DNA of 64,000 bases, taken from positions 117,102 through 181,101 of the forward strand of contig CALUHJ010000004.1 of the NCBI GenBank assembly GCA_944320415.1, written 5' to 3'. The notes under the pieces were generated by a model that saw only the letters and a list, made by a program, of their open reading frames with translations, was not told the origin of the DNA and did not search any database. The position numbers and the translations under genes are program-made. This document shows, in pieces, positions 1-9,370 of the stretch. Each line of letters opens with the position of its first letter. Positions within the stretch are counted from its first letter, which is position 1. Source of the stretch: an uncultured Bacteroidales bacterium (lineage in GTDB: Bacteria > Bacteroidota > Bacteroidia > Bacteroidales > P3).

Positions 1-1653
1 GCCTTTCACCTTTTCATACCAGCCCCTTTCCCCATACATGTCGCTCTTTGCTATTTCCATTATGGCATACTGCAAAGGCAGTCTGGCAACCCTGACCCTC
101 AAAAGCACCTGCGGTTTATGGGAAACGACGGTTTGAGCCACATCGAAAATCTGAGAATAAGCCTCTATTTTCTCCTGACTCAAGAAAGTTTCCGCATAAG
201 CGGTAGGAGGTGCATAAATATCCAGTCTCTGTTCCTTTTCGGCCAAAGCCTCCTGTAACCTACGCATGTAATTCCTGATATGAGGGGCAGCCTCCTGATA
301 ATAGGCCTCGATGAAATCATTAACAAGAGAATCCGCATTTGCATCCGGATTCCAAAGCAAAGAAGACAGCAAAAAGGTCTTCAACTCCGAAAATTCATGT
401 CCGGTTTCTCCGTTGGCCTGTTGAAAATGCCGTCTGACACCGTTTTTCACAAAAAAACCTATATTCGGCTTCAATACGTGCATGTTCGGAAACGGCATCA
501 CGGAATAATCGAAATTCACATCGTAATCCCATACCAAGATATTTTTTGTCAAGGCAGACCACGCTTTCAAGTCATCCGCAAAACTGCCGGTCCCATCCTC
601 CCTTTCCATCTCTTTTCCCGCCTGCTCTATAGTCTTGCTGCGGTCCTCCTCTATCGTACATAGCATTATCTGGACATTGGGTTCGAGAATCAGACCTGCG
701 GGAGCATTGCGCGAATACTGATACGCCAGAGTGGATATCTGCTTGTCAGGAAAACTCCTGGCCAAATCATTGACAAACGAAACTACAGGTCCCGCAGGAC
801 TCTTGTATCTGTCTATCAAAGCCTCACATCTTTCACAATGACAGTAAAGAGGATTGTCGTTCTGACTTACCGACCACACCTTCTTGTTGGGCTGCAATGC
901 CATCTCCTCACGCAATCTTTGCTCCACAAGGGATTTCACCGCATCATTCGAAAGACACAACTGATACGGAACCCTTTTACCGTTCACAAGGGCAAAAAAC
1001 TCCGGATTGGAATCGAAATACTTGTCTTTAGGAACCAATTTGTTGAACGTGTGTACGAAATATCCGTCCGCAAAAACATCGGTCTGCAAATGCTGCTTGA
1101 ACCAGAAACGCAAGTCCTCATCCCTTTTGGTAAATACGTTCCTTACCTGCCTGAACGTATTGGGCGACTTGTATACGCGTTCCTTTATCGGAGATATTTC
1201 TATGCTTTTTGCATGAGGCAACACCCTGCAATCCGACGAATATATCCTTACACCTATCTCCCTTTCAAGAAAATCCACCACACCGTAAAGAGGTGAATCA
1301 GGATTCAACGCCTTTATGAATATCCTTTCCTTATCGCTCTTTATAATGAATCCGTCACCCTCGTCATAGTAATCATTCTCGTCCCTGTTTGTACGGCCTA
1401 TGCATATTTCCTTTGCCTTGCTTTTCTCATTGTCCCTCACAATCGGAATCACCACATCAGAAACCTCATTGAGGGTTTTCTGCAAAAAAGTTGCAGCATA
1501 CAGTTCGTTGTCCGTCGCATTCTCACCGACGACAATCCTGTAATCCGTCCGGTTGTCATCAACTATGACCAACTTCCCGGTATTTCCGCACGAAAGAAAG
1601 CCGACAGACAAAATGGTCAACGACAACAACAATACTATTCTGTTCTTCATCAT
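1..1653 (-). CDS. DUF4838 domain lipoprotein, 3' end cut off by window
   Basis: The minus-strand frame is open from the ATG at 1653 (a second ATG is at 1650) to the window edge, 551 codons with no stop. The product begins with a short signal peptide ending FLSCGN, a lipobox-like site, so it is probably a secreted lipoprotein. An N-terminal domain of the glucuronidase-N/GH20-N type is followed by the DUF4838 core, seen in PNTFRQVRNVF, the WSVSQNDNPLYCHC stretch and later ILVWDYDVNF. DUF4838 proteins are common in Bacteroidota and lie near polysaccharide-degradation genes, but their reaction is unknown to me. The gene is transcribed away from htpG and has its own -7 box. Family assignment is good; function is open. 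Confidence 0.8.
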   Translation of the reverse strand, partial: MMKNRIVLLLSLTILSVGFLSCGNTGKLVIVDDNRTDYRIVVGENATDNELYAATFLQKTLNEVSDVVIPIVRDNEKSKAKEICIGRTNRDENDYYDEGDGFIIKSDKERIFIKALNPDSPLYGVVDFLEREIGVRIYSSDCRVLPHAKSIEISPIKERVYKSPNTFRQVRNVFTKRDEDLRFWFKQHLQTDVFADGYFVHTFNKLVPKDKYFDSNPEFFALVNGKRVPYQLCLSNDAVKSLVEQRLREEMALQPNKKVWSVSQNDNPLYCHCERCEALIDRYKSPAGPVVSFVNDLARSFPDKQISTLAYQYSRNAPAGLILEPNVQIMLCTIEEDRSKTIEQAGKEMEREDGTGSFADDLKAWSALTKNILVWDYDVNFDYSVMPFPNMHVLKPNIGFFVKNGVRRHFQQANGETGHEFSELKTFLLSSLLWNPDANADSLVNDFIEAYYQEAAPHIRNYMRRLQEALAEKEQRLDIYAPPTAYAETFLSQEKIEAYSQIFDVAQTVVSHKPQVLLRVRVARLPLQYAIMEIAKSDMYGERGWYEKVKG

Positions 1654-1679
1654 AAACGTCCACAAGTTTTTTAAGTTAG

Positions 1680-1687
1680 CAAAGTTA
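1680..1687 (-). promoter_or_regulatory. Bacteroidota -7 box for the DUF4838 gene
   Basis: Read on the minus strand this is TAACTTTG, matching TAnnTTTG. It lies 27 bp before the ATG at 1653, in the divergent gap between the DUF4838 gene and htpG. Confidence 0.55.
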
Positions 1688-1898
1688 CGACTTTCCCGAC
1701 AAATACTACAACTCCAATGGCTTTTTTCTTTCCTGAATTCATTTTTTTCTTTTCTGAAAACAATTTCACGAAATCAAATTCCATAAATCCAGTTCCTTGT
1801 TTCATACATGACAAGTTGTCAGTTGCAGTCATTTGGAACGGATTTTGCCCCAAATGAAGTTGTAATCGATTTGTATAACAAGCAAACATCAAAATAAC

Positions 1899-3797
1899 AT
1901 GAAAGGTTCAATAAATGTAAAGACCGAGAACATTTTTCCGGTGATAAAGAAGTTTCTGTATTCCGACCACGAGATTTTTCTCAGGGAAATAGTATCCAAT
2001 GCGGTTGACGCCACGCAAAAACTCAAGACGCTTTCGTCACTCGGAGAGTTCAAGGGCGAATTCGGAGACTGTACCATAGACGTGCTTGTGGACAAGGACA
2101 AGAAGACACTGACCGTTGTCGACAGAGGTATAGGCATGAGCGAGGAAGAGGTTGAGAAATACATAACTCAGATAGCATTTTCGGGCGCGGAAGAGTTCCT
2201 TGAAAAATACAAGGGCAAAAGCGAACTTGAGGCCAACAGCCTGATAGGCCATTTCGGTCTGGGCTTTTTCTCGGCCTTCATGGTATCCGACCTTGTGGAA
2301 ATAAGGACCAAATCCTTCAAGGATGTACCTGCCGTTCACTGGTCTTGTGACGGAAGCACGGAATACAGCATGGAACAGTGCGACAAACAGGACAGAGGAA
2401 CGGAAATCATAATGCACATAGACGATGCATCGTCCGAATTTCTTGAAGAGCACAGAATAATAGAGTTATTGGACAAGTATTGCAAGTTCATGCCGGTTGC
2501 GATACGTTGCGGCAAGGAGTCCGCATGGGAAGACTCCCCTACGGAAAAGGACAAGGACGGAAACCCGAAACGTGTGGAAGTAAAAAGGGACAGGATAATA
2601 AACGACACCAATCCTTTGTGGAAACAGAAGCCTTCCGAGCTTAAGGATGAGGACTACAACAAGTTCTTCCACAAGCTTTATCCGATGAACTTCGACGAGC
2701 CTTTGTTCCATATACACCTCAACGTGGATTATCCGTTCAATCTTACCGGAATACTTTATTTTCCGAAGGTAAGGCGCAACATAGATCCAAACAGGGACAA
2801 GATACAGCTTTACTGCAATCAGGTCTTCGTTACCGACAGCGTGGAGGGAGTTGTACCGGAATACATGATGCTTTTGAGAGGAGTGCTGGATTCTCCGGAC
2901 ATACCGCTTAATGTTTCCCGTTCCTATCTGCAGGCCGACGGCAATGTCAAGAAAATCTCGTCTCACATTTCCAAAAAGGTTGCCGAGAAACTTGAACAGA
3001 TGTACAAGGACAACAAGGAGGAATTCCTTAAGAAATGGGACGACCTTTCCATCTTCATAAAGTATGGAATGATAAGCGACGACAAGTTTTATGACAGGAT
3101 GTCAAAGGTTTGTCAGTTGAAGAACATTGACAAAGAATATTTTACCTTTGAGGAATACAAATCAAAAATCGAAGCGAACCAGACGGACAAGGACAAAAAA
3201 CTGGTATATCTTTACGCGAGCGATGTGGAGCAGCAGTATCCTTACATCCAGGCGGCCAAAGACAAGGGATATGACGTTCTTTTGATGGACGGAATCCTTG
3301 ACAACCATTTCATGCAGGCTCTTGAGCAGAAATTCAACGATGCACGCTTTGCACGAATAGACTCGGACACAATCGACAAGCTTATTCCGAAAGACGAGGT
3401 CATACCTTCCAAGTTGAACGAGGAGGAAACAAAGAAAATAAAAGAGCTGGTTGAGACCGTGGTCGACAAGGAGAAATTCACCGTACAGACGGAGAGTCTG
3501 GAGCAGACGGCACAACCGTTGACCATAACCCAGAACGAATTTTTCAGAAGAATGAAAGAGATGAGTGAAATGGGCGGAGGCGGAATGGCTTCGCTTTACG
3601 GGGAAATGCCTGAAAGATACAATCTCGTCATAAACGTCAACCATCCTGTCATAAGTCAGGTATTGAACCAGTCCGACACAGAAAAACAGACACAGACGCT
3701 TTCTCAGCTAAAAGACCTTGCGCTTTTGGGTCAGGGATTGTTGAAGGGCGAGGCCCTGGACAACTTCATAAAGAGAAGCATCAAGATAATAGAATAA
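1899..3797 (+). CDS. htpG: Molecular chaperone HtpG (Hsp90 family)
   Basis: ATP-dependent cytosolic chaperone that acts as a dimer on late folding intermediates. The N-terminal GHKL ATPase is clear: the E30/N34/D37 helix (REIVSNAVDATQ), the DRGIGM loop at about 75-80, and the GHFGLGFFSAFMV lid segment at about 117-130. The middle domain (about 220-480) and C-terminal dimerisation domain follow. At 632 aa it is near the usual bacterial length and has no organellar or eukaryotic extension. It starts MKGSINVKTENIFPVI, typical of the Bacteroidota form. It is monocistronic, followed directly by a strong terminator. The 245-bp divergent upstream gap holds no clear TAnnTTTG box for htpG, so control by an alternative factor is possible but not shown. 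Confidence 0.97.
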   Translation: MKGSINVKTENIFPVIKKFLYSDHEIFLREIVSNAVDATQKLKTLSSLGEFKGEFGDCTIDVLVDKDKKTLTVVDRGIGMSEEEVEKYITQIAFSGAEEFLEKYKGKSELEANSLIGHFGLGFFSAFMVSDLVEIRTKSFKDVPAVHWSCDGSTEYSMEQCDKQDRGTEIIMHIDDASSEFLEEHRIIELLDKYCKFMPVAIRCGKESAWEDSPTEKDKDGNPKRVEVKRDRIINDTNPLWKQKPSELKDEDYNKFFHKLYPMNFDEPLFHIHLNVDYPFNLTGILYFPKVRRNIDPNRDKIQLYCNQVFVTDSVEGVVPEYMMLLRGVLDSPDIPLNVSRSYLQADGNVKKISSHISKKVAEKLEQMYKDNKEEFLKKWDDLSIFIKYGMISDDKFYDRMSKVCQLKNIDKEYFTFEEYKSKIEANQTDKDKKLVYLYASDVEQQYPYIQAAKDKGYDVLLMDGILDNHFMQALEQKFNDARFARIDSDTIDKLIPKDEVIPSKLNEEETKKIKELVETVVDKEKFTVQTESLEQTAQPLTITQNEFFRRMKEMSEMGGGGMASLYGEMPERYNLVINVNHPVISQVLNQSDTEKQTQTLSQLKDLALLGQGLLKGEALDNFIKRSIKIIE

Positions 3798-3815
3798 AGT
3801 CACAGAAAACATGAC

Positions 3816-3848
3816 AAAAAGAGGCTCTTTCGAAGAGCCTCTTTTTTT
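3816..3848 (+). terminator. Rho-independent terminator after htpG
   Basis: A 13-bp perfect stem (arms 3816-3828 and 3834-3846, core GAGGCTCT/AGAGCCTC) with a TTCGA loop ends in a T run. It starts 19 bp after the htpG stop and ends transcription before the ispE promoter. Confidence 0.9.
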
Positions 3849-3883
3849 GTTCCTGCAGATACAGACCGTTAAAAATAAATCCG

Positions 3884-3891
3884 TATCTTTG
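3884..3891 (+). promoter_or_regulatory. -7 box for ispE
   Basis: TATCTTTG matches TAnnTTTG. It lies 19 bp before the ATG at 3910 and after the htpG terminator, which argues for the 3910 start rather than any upstream in-frame ATG. Confidence 0.65.
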
Positions 3892-3909
3892 CAACAAAAT
3901 GGGTGCTTT

Positions 3910-4731
3910 ATGATATTCTTTCCGAACTGCAAGATAAACATAGGTCTTGGCATAACGGGCAAAAGGGATGACGGCTATCACAACATAGAATCCGTATTCT
4001 ATCCCGTGGATTTGAGAGACGCCCTTGAGATAAGACCGAACAAGGAAGGCAAAACATGTCTTACCGTAAGCGGTCTGGATATAGGAGAAACTGATGCTGA
4101 GGACAACCTCTGCATGAAGGCGTACCGTCTGCTGAAAAAGGACTATCCTCAAATAGGAAACGTAAACATACATCTTCACAAGACCATACCGGCGTTTGCT
4201 GGTCTTGGTGGAGGCAGTTCGGATGCGGCATACACTCTCAGGTTGCTTGACTTCATCTTCTCGCTTTCACTGTCCGAAGCACAACTTGCGAAATATGCCG
4301 AAGCCATAGGCTCGGACTGCGTATTTTTCACTCAGGACAGACCGATGCATGTAAGCGGCAGGGGGGAAAAACTCAAGGCCGTGAACTTGTCATTGAAAGG
4401 CAAGACCATAGTACTTGTAAAGCCTGACATAAGAATAAGCACAAAGGAAGCGTATGCCGGTGTAACCCCCAGGATTTCGATGACTGATTACGGGCATTTG
4501 CCGGATTTGGAACAGTGGAAACAGAGTGTGAAAAACGATTTTGAGCAAAGTATTTTCGTGAAATACCCCCTTCTTGAACAAATCAAGCAAAGGCTTTATG
4601 CTTGCGGAGCGGTATATGCATCCTTGTCGGGAAGCGGTTCATGCATGTATGGAATTTTCAATCAAGAGATTGACCTGAACAGACTAAAATACGGAACGGA
4701 TACGTTTTTATGGCAGGGCAGATTGAGATAA
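3910..4731 (+). CDS. ispE: 4-(cytidine 5'-diphospho)-2-C-methyl-D-erythritol kinase
   Basis: Phosphorylates the 2-hydroxyl of CDP-methylerythritol with ATP in the non-mevalonate (MEP) isoprenoid pathway. It is a GHMP kinase of 273 aa: the substrate-binding N-terminus reads NCKINIGL, followed by DGYHNIESVFYPVD, and the ATP-binding loop PAFAGLGGGSSDAA spans residues 94-107. The C-terminal GHMP motif SLSGSGSCMYGIF is present. The reading frame is open upstream to 3811, but that extension would translate the htpG terminator and promoter, so ATG 3910 is chosen. pepD follows after 32 bp and may be cotranscribed. Confidence 0.95.
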   Translation: MIFFPNCKINIGLGITGKRDDGYHNIESVFYPVDLRDALEIRPNKEGKTCLTVSGLDIGETDAEDNLCMKAYRLLKKDYPQIGNVNIHLHKTIPAFAGLGGGSSDAAYTLRLLDFIFSLSLSEAQLAKYAEAIGSDCVFFTQDRPMHVSGRGEKLKAVNLSLKGKTIVLVKPDIRISTKEAYAGVTPRISMTDYGHLPDLEQWKQSVKNDFEQSIFVKYPLLEQIKQRLYACGAVYASLSGSGSCMYGIFNQEIDLNRLKYGTDTFLWQGRLR

Positions 4732-4763
4732 ATCAAACATTAACATAACAATTCAAAGATTTT

Positions 4764-6221
4764 ATGAGCGAATTATTGACATTGGAACCTCAGGGATTGT
4801 GGAAACATTTCGACAACATTTGTTCCATTCCCCACCCTTCCAAACATGAGGGCAAGGTCGTTGATTTTTTGGTTGACTTTGCAAAATCACACAACATAGA
4901 ATACAAGATTGACGACACCGGCAACGTAATCATGCGCAAGCAGGCAAGCAAAGGCATGGAAAACCGCAAGGGTGTCATCCTTCAGGCCCATGTCGACATG
5001 GTGCCTCAGAAAAACAACGATACCAAACACGACTTCCTCACCGACCCTATCCTTCCGCGCATAGACGGAGAATGGGTCAAGGCCACTGGTACCACACTTG
5101 GAGCCGACAATGGAATTGGCGTATCGGCTGCATTGGCCGTATTGGAAGACGACAGCCTGGAACACGGACCTGTTGAGGCATTGTTCACTATTGACGAGGA
5201 AACCGGCATGACGGGAGCTTTCGGTTTGAAAGCCGGCGAACTGAATGGTGACATTCTGTTGAACCTCGACTCCGAAACCGAAGGCGAATTGTACGTAGGC
5301 TGTGCCGGAGGAATAGATGCAACCATTACTTTCGAATGCAAGAAGGAAGCATTTGACACAGGGCTTTCGGCCTTTGTACTGAGTGTAAAAGGACTGAAAG
5401 GCGGTCACTCTGGAATGGACATAATATTGCAGAGAGCCAATGCCAACAAGGTAATGTTCAGAATTCTCAGGGAACTGGAACAGTTCGGTTGCAGACTGTG
5501 CGACATAAACGGAGGCAGTCTCAGGAATGCCATACCGCGAGAGGCTTTCTGTACAATCGGAATACCTGAAGCCAATGTGGCAAAAGCTAAAGAAACCGTT
5601 CAAAATCTGAGTGCGGACATCAAAAACGAATTCTCTGCAAAAGACGAAGGAATGCAAATAGAACTGAATCCTTCATCGGCACCAAAGGAAATGATAGACA
5701 GCAAGACTTCCTGCAACATCATACGTGCGATATACGCATGTCCGAACGGAGTCTACAGAATGAGCGATTCTATGGAGAATCTGGTAGAGACCTCTTCCAA
5801 CCTTGCCATTGTAAAGAGTGAAGGCAATACGGTCAAGGCATGCGCTTTGCTTAGAAGCTCGGTTGACACATCAAAGACCGACATGGCCAACATGATGGCA
5901 AGCGTCGTTGAACTTGCAGGCGGAAAGATAGAATTTACCGGAGGTTATCCGGGCTGGAAACCAAACATGCAATCACCCATACTCGGAATAATGCAGAACA
6001 CATACAAGAAACTGTTCGGCAGAACGCCTAAGGTAATGGCCATACATGCAGGTTTGGAATGCGGTCTTTTGGGTGGGGTTTACAAAAACTGGGACATGAT
6101 TTCATTCGGCCCTACAATAAAAAGCCCTCACTCCCCTGACGAAAAGGTTAACATAGATTCTGTCAAACTGTTCTGGCAATATCTAACGGAGACACTTAAA
6201 AATGTTCCGGTCAAACAATAA
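4764..6221 (+). CDS. pepD: Cytosol non-specific dipeptidase (aminoacyl-histidine dipeptidase), M20C
   Basis: Metallo-dipeptidase that hydrolyses Xaa-His and other dipeptides in the cytosol. At 485 aa it is the normal M20C length. Two-metal-site residues are visible: H76 and D78 in AHVDMVPQ, D115 in GADNGIGV, E145/E146 in TIDEETGMTGA, and a C-terminal histidine in KSPHSPDE. The lid/dimerisation domain is inserted between about 190 and 380. It lies 32 bp after ispE without a visible promoter of its own. A hairpin follows the stop by 19 bp. Confidence 0.95.
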   Translation: MSELLTLEPQGLWKHFDNICSIPHPSKHEGKVVDFLVDFAKSHNIEYKIDDTGNVIMRKQASKGMENRKGVILQAHVDMVPQKNNDTKHDFLTDPILPRIDGEWVKATGTTLGADNGIGVSAALAVLEDDSLEHGPVEALFTIDEETGMTGAFGLKAGELNGDILLNLDSETEGELYVGCAGGIDATITFECKKEAFDTGLSAFVLSVKGLKGGHSGMDIILQRANANKVMFRILRELEQFGCRLCDINGGSLRNAIPREAFCTIGIPEANVAKAKETVQNLSADIKNEFSAKDEGMQIELNPSSAPKEMIDSKTSCNIIRAIYACPNGVYRMSDSMENLVETSSNLAIVKSEGNTVKACALLRSSVDTSKTDMANMMASVVELAGGKIEFTGGYPGWKPNMQSPILGIMQNTYKKLFGRTPKVMAIHAGLECGLLGGVYKNWDMISFGPTIKSPHSPDEKVNIDSVKLFWQYLTETLKNVPVKQ

Positions 6222-6240
6222 AAACATTGTTTCATTTTTT

Positions 6241-6276
6241 CAAAACCTCTCCCTGAAAAATCTTGGAGAGGTTTTG
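6241..6276 (+). terminator. Hairpin between pepD and the next gene; terminator or start-proximal RNA element
   Basis: A perfect 12-bp stem (CAAAACCTCTCC at 6241-6252, GGAGAGGTTTTG at 6265-6276) with a 12-nt loop. Its right arm abuts the ATG at 6277 and supplies the purine-rich GGAGAGG that could act as a ribosome-binding site. The T-rich tract after it is interrupted (GATGTTTTGTTGTTT), so termination would be imperfect. When folded it would hide the ribosome-binding site. Confidence 0.55.
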
Positions 6277-9117
6277 ATGTTTTGTTGTTTACTGTTCTGT
6301 TCTTTTTCCGGTTTGCAGGCTCAATACAGCGTAAGCCCAAATGACGACAGCGACATAGAGTGGAGGGAAATAAAGACAGACAGATTTCATTTAATATATC
6401 CAAACTTTTATGAAGCCAACGCCCAACGTATGGCCGTAGTGTTGGATACACTGTATCCTTATATAGGTTCTTCACTCGGTACCGATGCTCCCAACATTCC
6501 CTTTCTGATTCATACCAATTCGAGCAAATCCAACGGCCTGACAGTATGGGCACCTAAAAGAATAGAATTGTGGACGACCCCTTCACCAACCAGTTTTGCA
6601 TATCCGTGGTCATGGCATCTGGCCATACACGAATACAGACACGCCTGCCAGATGCAGGCACTGGACAAAGGCGTAAGCGGTGTATTGAACAACATATTCG
6701 GTGAACACATTCTCGGCGCGGTTGCAGGACTGCTCATTCCAATGTGGTTCATGGAAGGCGATGCAGTAGTGGCAGAAACCGCCCTGACACCGAGCGGACG
6801 GGGTGCAACCCCGGACTTCAAGATGCAAATGAAAGCCCACCTTCTGGAGCAGGGCGCATTCAGCTATGACAAGGCCATACTCGGTAGCAGAAAGTCATTC
6901 GTACCCAATGAATACGTATTGGGATATTACATGTGCGCTTATTCACGAAACATATACGGCAAAGATATCTTTGCCGACATAACGGAATCCACCGCAAGAA
7001 ACTGGTGGAGTCTTAACTGGTTTTCTCGGGCGGACATAAGGGGCATAAAATACGACGAATCAAGAATATACTCAAACCTTACCGACTCCCTTGCCAATCT
7101 GTGGGGACATGAAGACAACCTATGGCTCGCCTCTGCCGACAAGTCTTGCCTTGACACAATACAAATCAGAAAAGACTATTACACCAATTATCTCAACCCG
7201 GTAAAAACGGGCAAAGACAGCATCATTGCCCTAAAATCAAGTTATTTCGACCTGCAGTCATTGGTCCTTATACACAACGGCAAGGAAGAAAAACTGCGTT
7301 CACTGCCATTTTTGAAGCACTCCTTTTTCGACTACCACAACGGAAAAATCCTTTACAGTCAGGAAGCGATGAATCAACGCTGGGGACAACAGAACTATTC
7401 CGACATAGTGGAATACGACATAAAAAACAGGAAATACCGCATGATAAGCAGCAAGGGAATATTCTTCAATCCTGTCTACAATCCTGTTGACCCTACACTT
7501 ATTGCCGCAATAGAAACGGACAACAGAGACAACCAGTCGCTTGTGGTACTGAACACCAGCGGCCGGTTCGAAAAAACGAAGAACATACTTAAAAAAAACA
7601 GAAACATATACATACGCTCTGTAAGCAATCAAAATGCCACTACCCTGTCCTATCCGACATGGAGTGAAGACGGACGGTTCATTTTCGTAATAGAAACAAA
7701 CGAAAAAGGCAAACTAATATCACGCTACAACATATACACAATGGAAAGGGAAGTCATACTGCAAACAGGTTACGACAACATATCCCATCTGAAACAAAAA
7801 CAAGGAAAACTGTTCTTTATCAAGGACATGGATTCAAAATACGAGATTGTATGCATGGATTTGGAAACAAGAAATACAATGCAGCTAAGTGAAACACAAT
7901 TTGGAATTGGAGATTTCCACATAACAGACTCGACAAGAATGATAGTGTGTCCTTACAGCAGCATGGGTTATTATCTTGCCGAAACAGACTGTAACCCCAA
8001 ACCGGTAAACCTATTCCAAAGAAACAGAGAAGCCGTGTTTGTGGACCTTATACGTAAAGAAGAGAACTTTATCCTAAGCGATCAGACCCTCAACTTCGAC
8101 AGCATGAAATACGAAAGCCGTCCATACGAAAAAATAGCCCATCTGTTCAACTTTCACTCCTGGGCGCCGATATACATGAACATCTCCAAGATGGATTTCG
8201 GTGTGGGGGCAAGCGTATTCTCTCAAAACCTGCTTTCGACCTCTGTGCTTGAGCTCGGCTACAAATACAACTTCAACGACACAAAGAACGAACTGTACAT
8301 GAACTATACGTACAGCGGACTGTACCCCATAATACAACTCGAAGCCAACTACAAGACAAGATGGCTGACATTCGATACGGGTCCAGCAGACCTGTACGCA
8401 AAATGGAACGAGCTTATGATGGGCTTCGACATATCCCTTCCGTATTCCTGGAACACACAACAGTCCGTAAACTCAGTGAAACTGCGTATGAATTACAGCG
8501 TACGAAAACTGATACCAAAAGAACTGTATTCTCCGGGAGAAGAAATAAAGATACTTGACATATTCAACACTATGGGAATAGGCCTGAACGTCTCGTCCCT
8601 TTCCGCCACAGCATACAATGACCTTGCACCGCGTTTCGGATTCAATGCCATGATAGCCTACAAAAGCACACTGACCGAAAATCCGGCCGAATACTTTGCC
8701 GCAAAAGTCACTACATATCTGCCTGCATTCACAAAGAACCAATCATTCGAACTCGCCCTGACATATCAGACAAACAGCCCGAACAAGTATTATTTCCCGA
8801 CGGAAATAAACTTCACCAAAGGAATACACAATCTTTCGCCAAAGGAATTTTACGGCTTCGGCATAACATTCCATACACCTTTGAGTTATCCGGACTGGAA
8901 GCTTGGCAGGGTTCTTTATGTAAAGAGAGTGATTGCCAGACCGTTTTACGAGTTCGGAAGTTTTGACCAAAAGACATTCCAAAGTTTCGGAAGCGACATA
9001 AGCTTCAATATGCATATTCTCAGAATACACACTCCTTTGGAAACGGGATTCAGAATAGGTTATCTTACAGAAAGAAACACCTTGTTTTTCAATCTGCTGT
9101 TCTCTCTGGACCTTTAA
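6277..9117 (+). CDS. Secreted HExxH-motif protein with beta-propeller and C-terminal beta-barrel
   Basis: I recognise a Bacteroidota family often labelled TolB-like or hypothetical, not a named enzyme. From ATG 6277 the product is 946 aa and begins with a signal peptide (MFCCLLFCSFSGLQAQ). An N-terminal domain carries HEYRH (residues 118-122) followed by WFMEGDAVVAET, with E160 placed as a possible third zinc ligand as in gluzincin peptidases. The middle (about 300-600) has repeated W/Y-rich blades resembling a TolB/WD40 propeller. The last 300 residues alternate polar and aromatic positions and end in FNLLFSLDL, like an outer-membrane barrel. The frame is open up to 6202, but that start overlaps pepD and would translate the hairpin. 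Peptidase activity is inference. Confidence 0.7.
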   Translation: MFCCLLFCSFSGLQAQYSVSPNDDSDIEWREIKTDRFHLIYPNFYEANAQRMAVVLDTLYPYIGSSLGTDAPNIPFLIHTNSSKSNGLTVWAPKRIELWTTPSPTSFAYPWSWHLAIHEYRHACQMQALDKGVSGVLNNIFGEHILGAVAGLLIPMWFMEGDAVVAETALTPSGRGATPDFKMQMKAHLLEQGAFSYDKAILGSRKSFVPNEYVLGYYMCAYSRNIYGKDIFADITESTARNWWSLNWFSRADIRGIKYDESRIYSNLTDSLANLWGHEDNLWLASADKSCLDTIQIRKDYYTNYLNPVKTGKDSIIALKSSYFDLQSLVLIHNGKEEKLRSLPFLKHSFFDYHNGKILYSQEAMNQRWGQQNYSDIVEYDIKNRKYRMISSKGIFFNPVYNPVDPTLIAAIETDNRDNQSLVVLNTSGRFEKTKNILKKNRNIYIRSVSNQNATTLSYPTWSEDGRFIFVIETNEKGKLISRYNIYTMEREVILQTGYDNISHLKQKQGKLFFIKDMDSKYEIVCMDLETRNTMQLSETQFGIGDFHITDSTRMIVCPYSSMGYYLAETDCNPKPVNLFQRNREAVFVDLIRKEENFILSDQTLNFDSMKYESRPYEKIAHLFNFHSWAPIYMNISKMDFGVGASVFSQNLLSTSVLELGYKYNFNDTKNELYMNYTYSGLYPIIQLEANYKTRWLTFDTGPADLYAKWNELMMGFDISLPYSWNTQQSVNSVKLRMNYSVRKLIPKELYSPGEEIKILDIFNTMGIGLNVSSLSATAYNDLAPRFGFNAMIAYKSTLTENPAEYFAAKVTTYLPAFTKNQSFELALTYQTNSPNKYYFPTEINFTKGIHNLSPKEFYGFGITFHTPLSYPDWKLGRVLYVKRVIARPFYEFGSFDQKTFQSFGSDISFNMHILRIHTPLETGFRIGYLTERNTLFFNLLFSLDL

Positions 9118-9186
9118 AAGTTCATTAAAACCCGGTCTTATCCATTTAACACTTGAAACGTGAGTTCGTTTTGTACAATAAGACCA

Positions 9187-9218
9187 ATTCTTTGTTCCGT
9201 CAAAACAAAACAAAGAAT
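9187..9218. other. Inverted repeat in the 253-bp gap after the HExxH gene
   Basis: ATTCTTTGTT (9187-9196) is repeated inverted as AACAAAGAAT (9209-9218). A second overlapping pair, TTCCGT (9195-9200) and ACGGAA (9226-9231), gives an alternative fold. It may be a weak terminator. The rest of 9118-9340 shows nothing recognisable. Confidence 0.4.
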
Positions 9219-9340
9219 CGGAAAAACGGAACAAAGAAAGGATTTTTTCAAACGGCGTTTCATAAACACCTGTATTATAAAGACTTAAACAGAGCATTAA
9301 AAGCAGGCGTGAACGTAATGCAACAAACGATGAAATTTAG

Positions 9341-9348
9341 TATATTTG
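9341..9348 (+). promoter_or_regulatory. -7 box for the rsmI-rarA-DUF2461-dus operon
   Basis: TATATTTG matches TAnnTTTG, 22 bp before the ATG at 9371. The four genes that follow are 11-18 bp apart, so this probably drives all of them. Confidence 0.65.
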
Positions 9349-9370
9349 CAAACGATTAAGGGATTGGTTT

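Noticed and set aside
838..1296. Plus-strand frames within the first 1.6 kb
   Set aside because: The minus strand carries an uninterrupted 551-codon DUF4838 lipoprotein frame with a promoter.
1654..1898. Search for tRNA or small RNA genes in this and other gaps
   Set aside because: No cloverleaf-like sequence, CCA end or known riboswitch core was recognised in any intergenic region.
3811..3909. Longer N-terminus for ispE
   Set aside because: It would translate the htpG terminator and the ispE promoter box; IspE proteins begin near the 3910 ATG.
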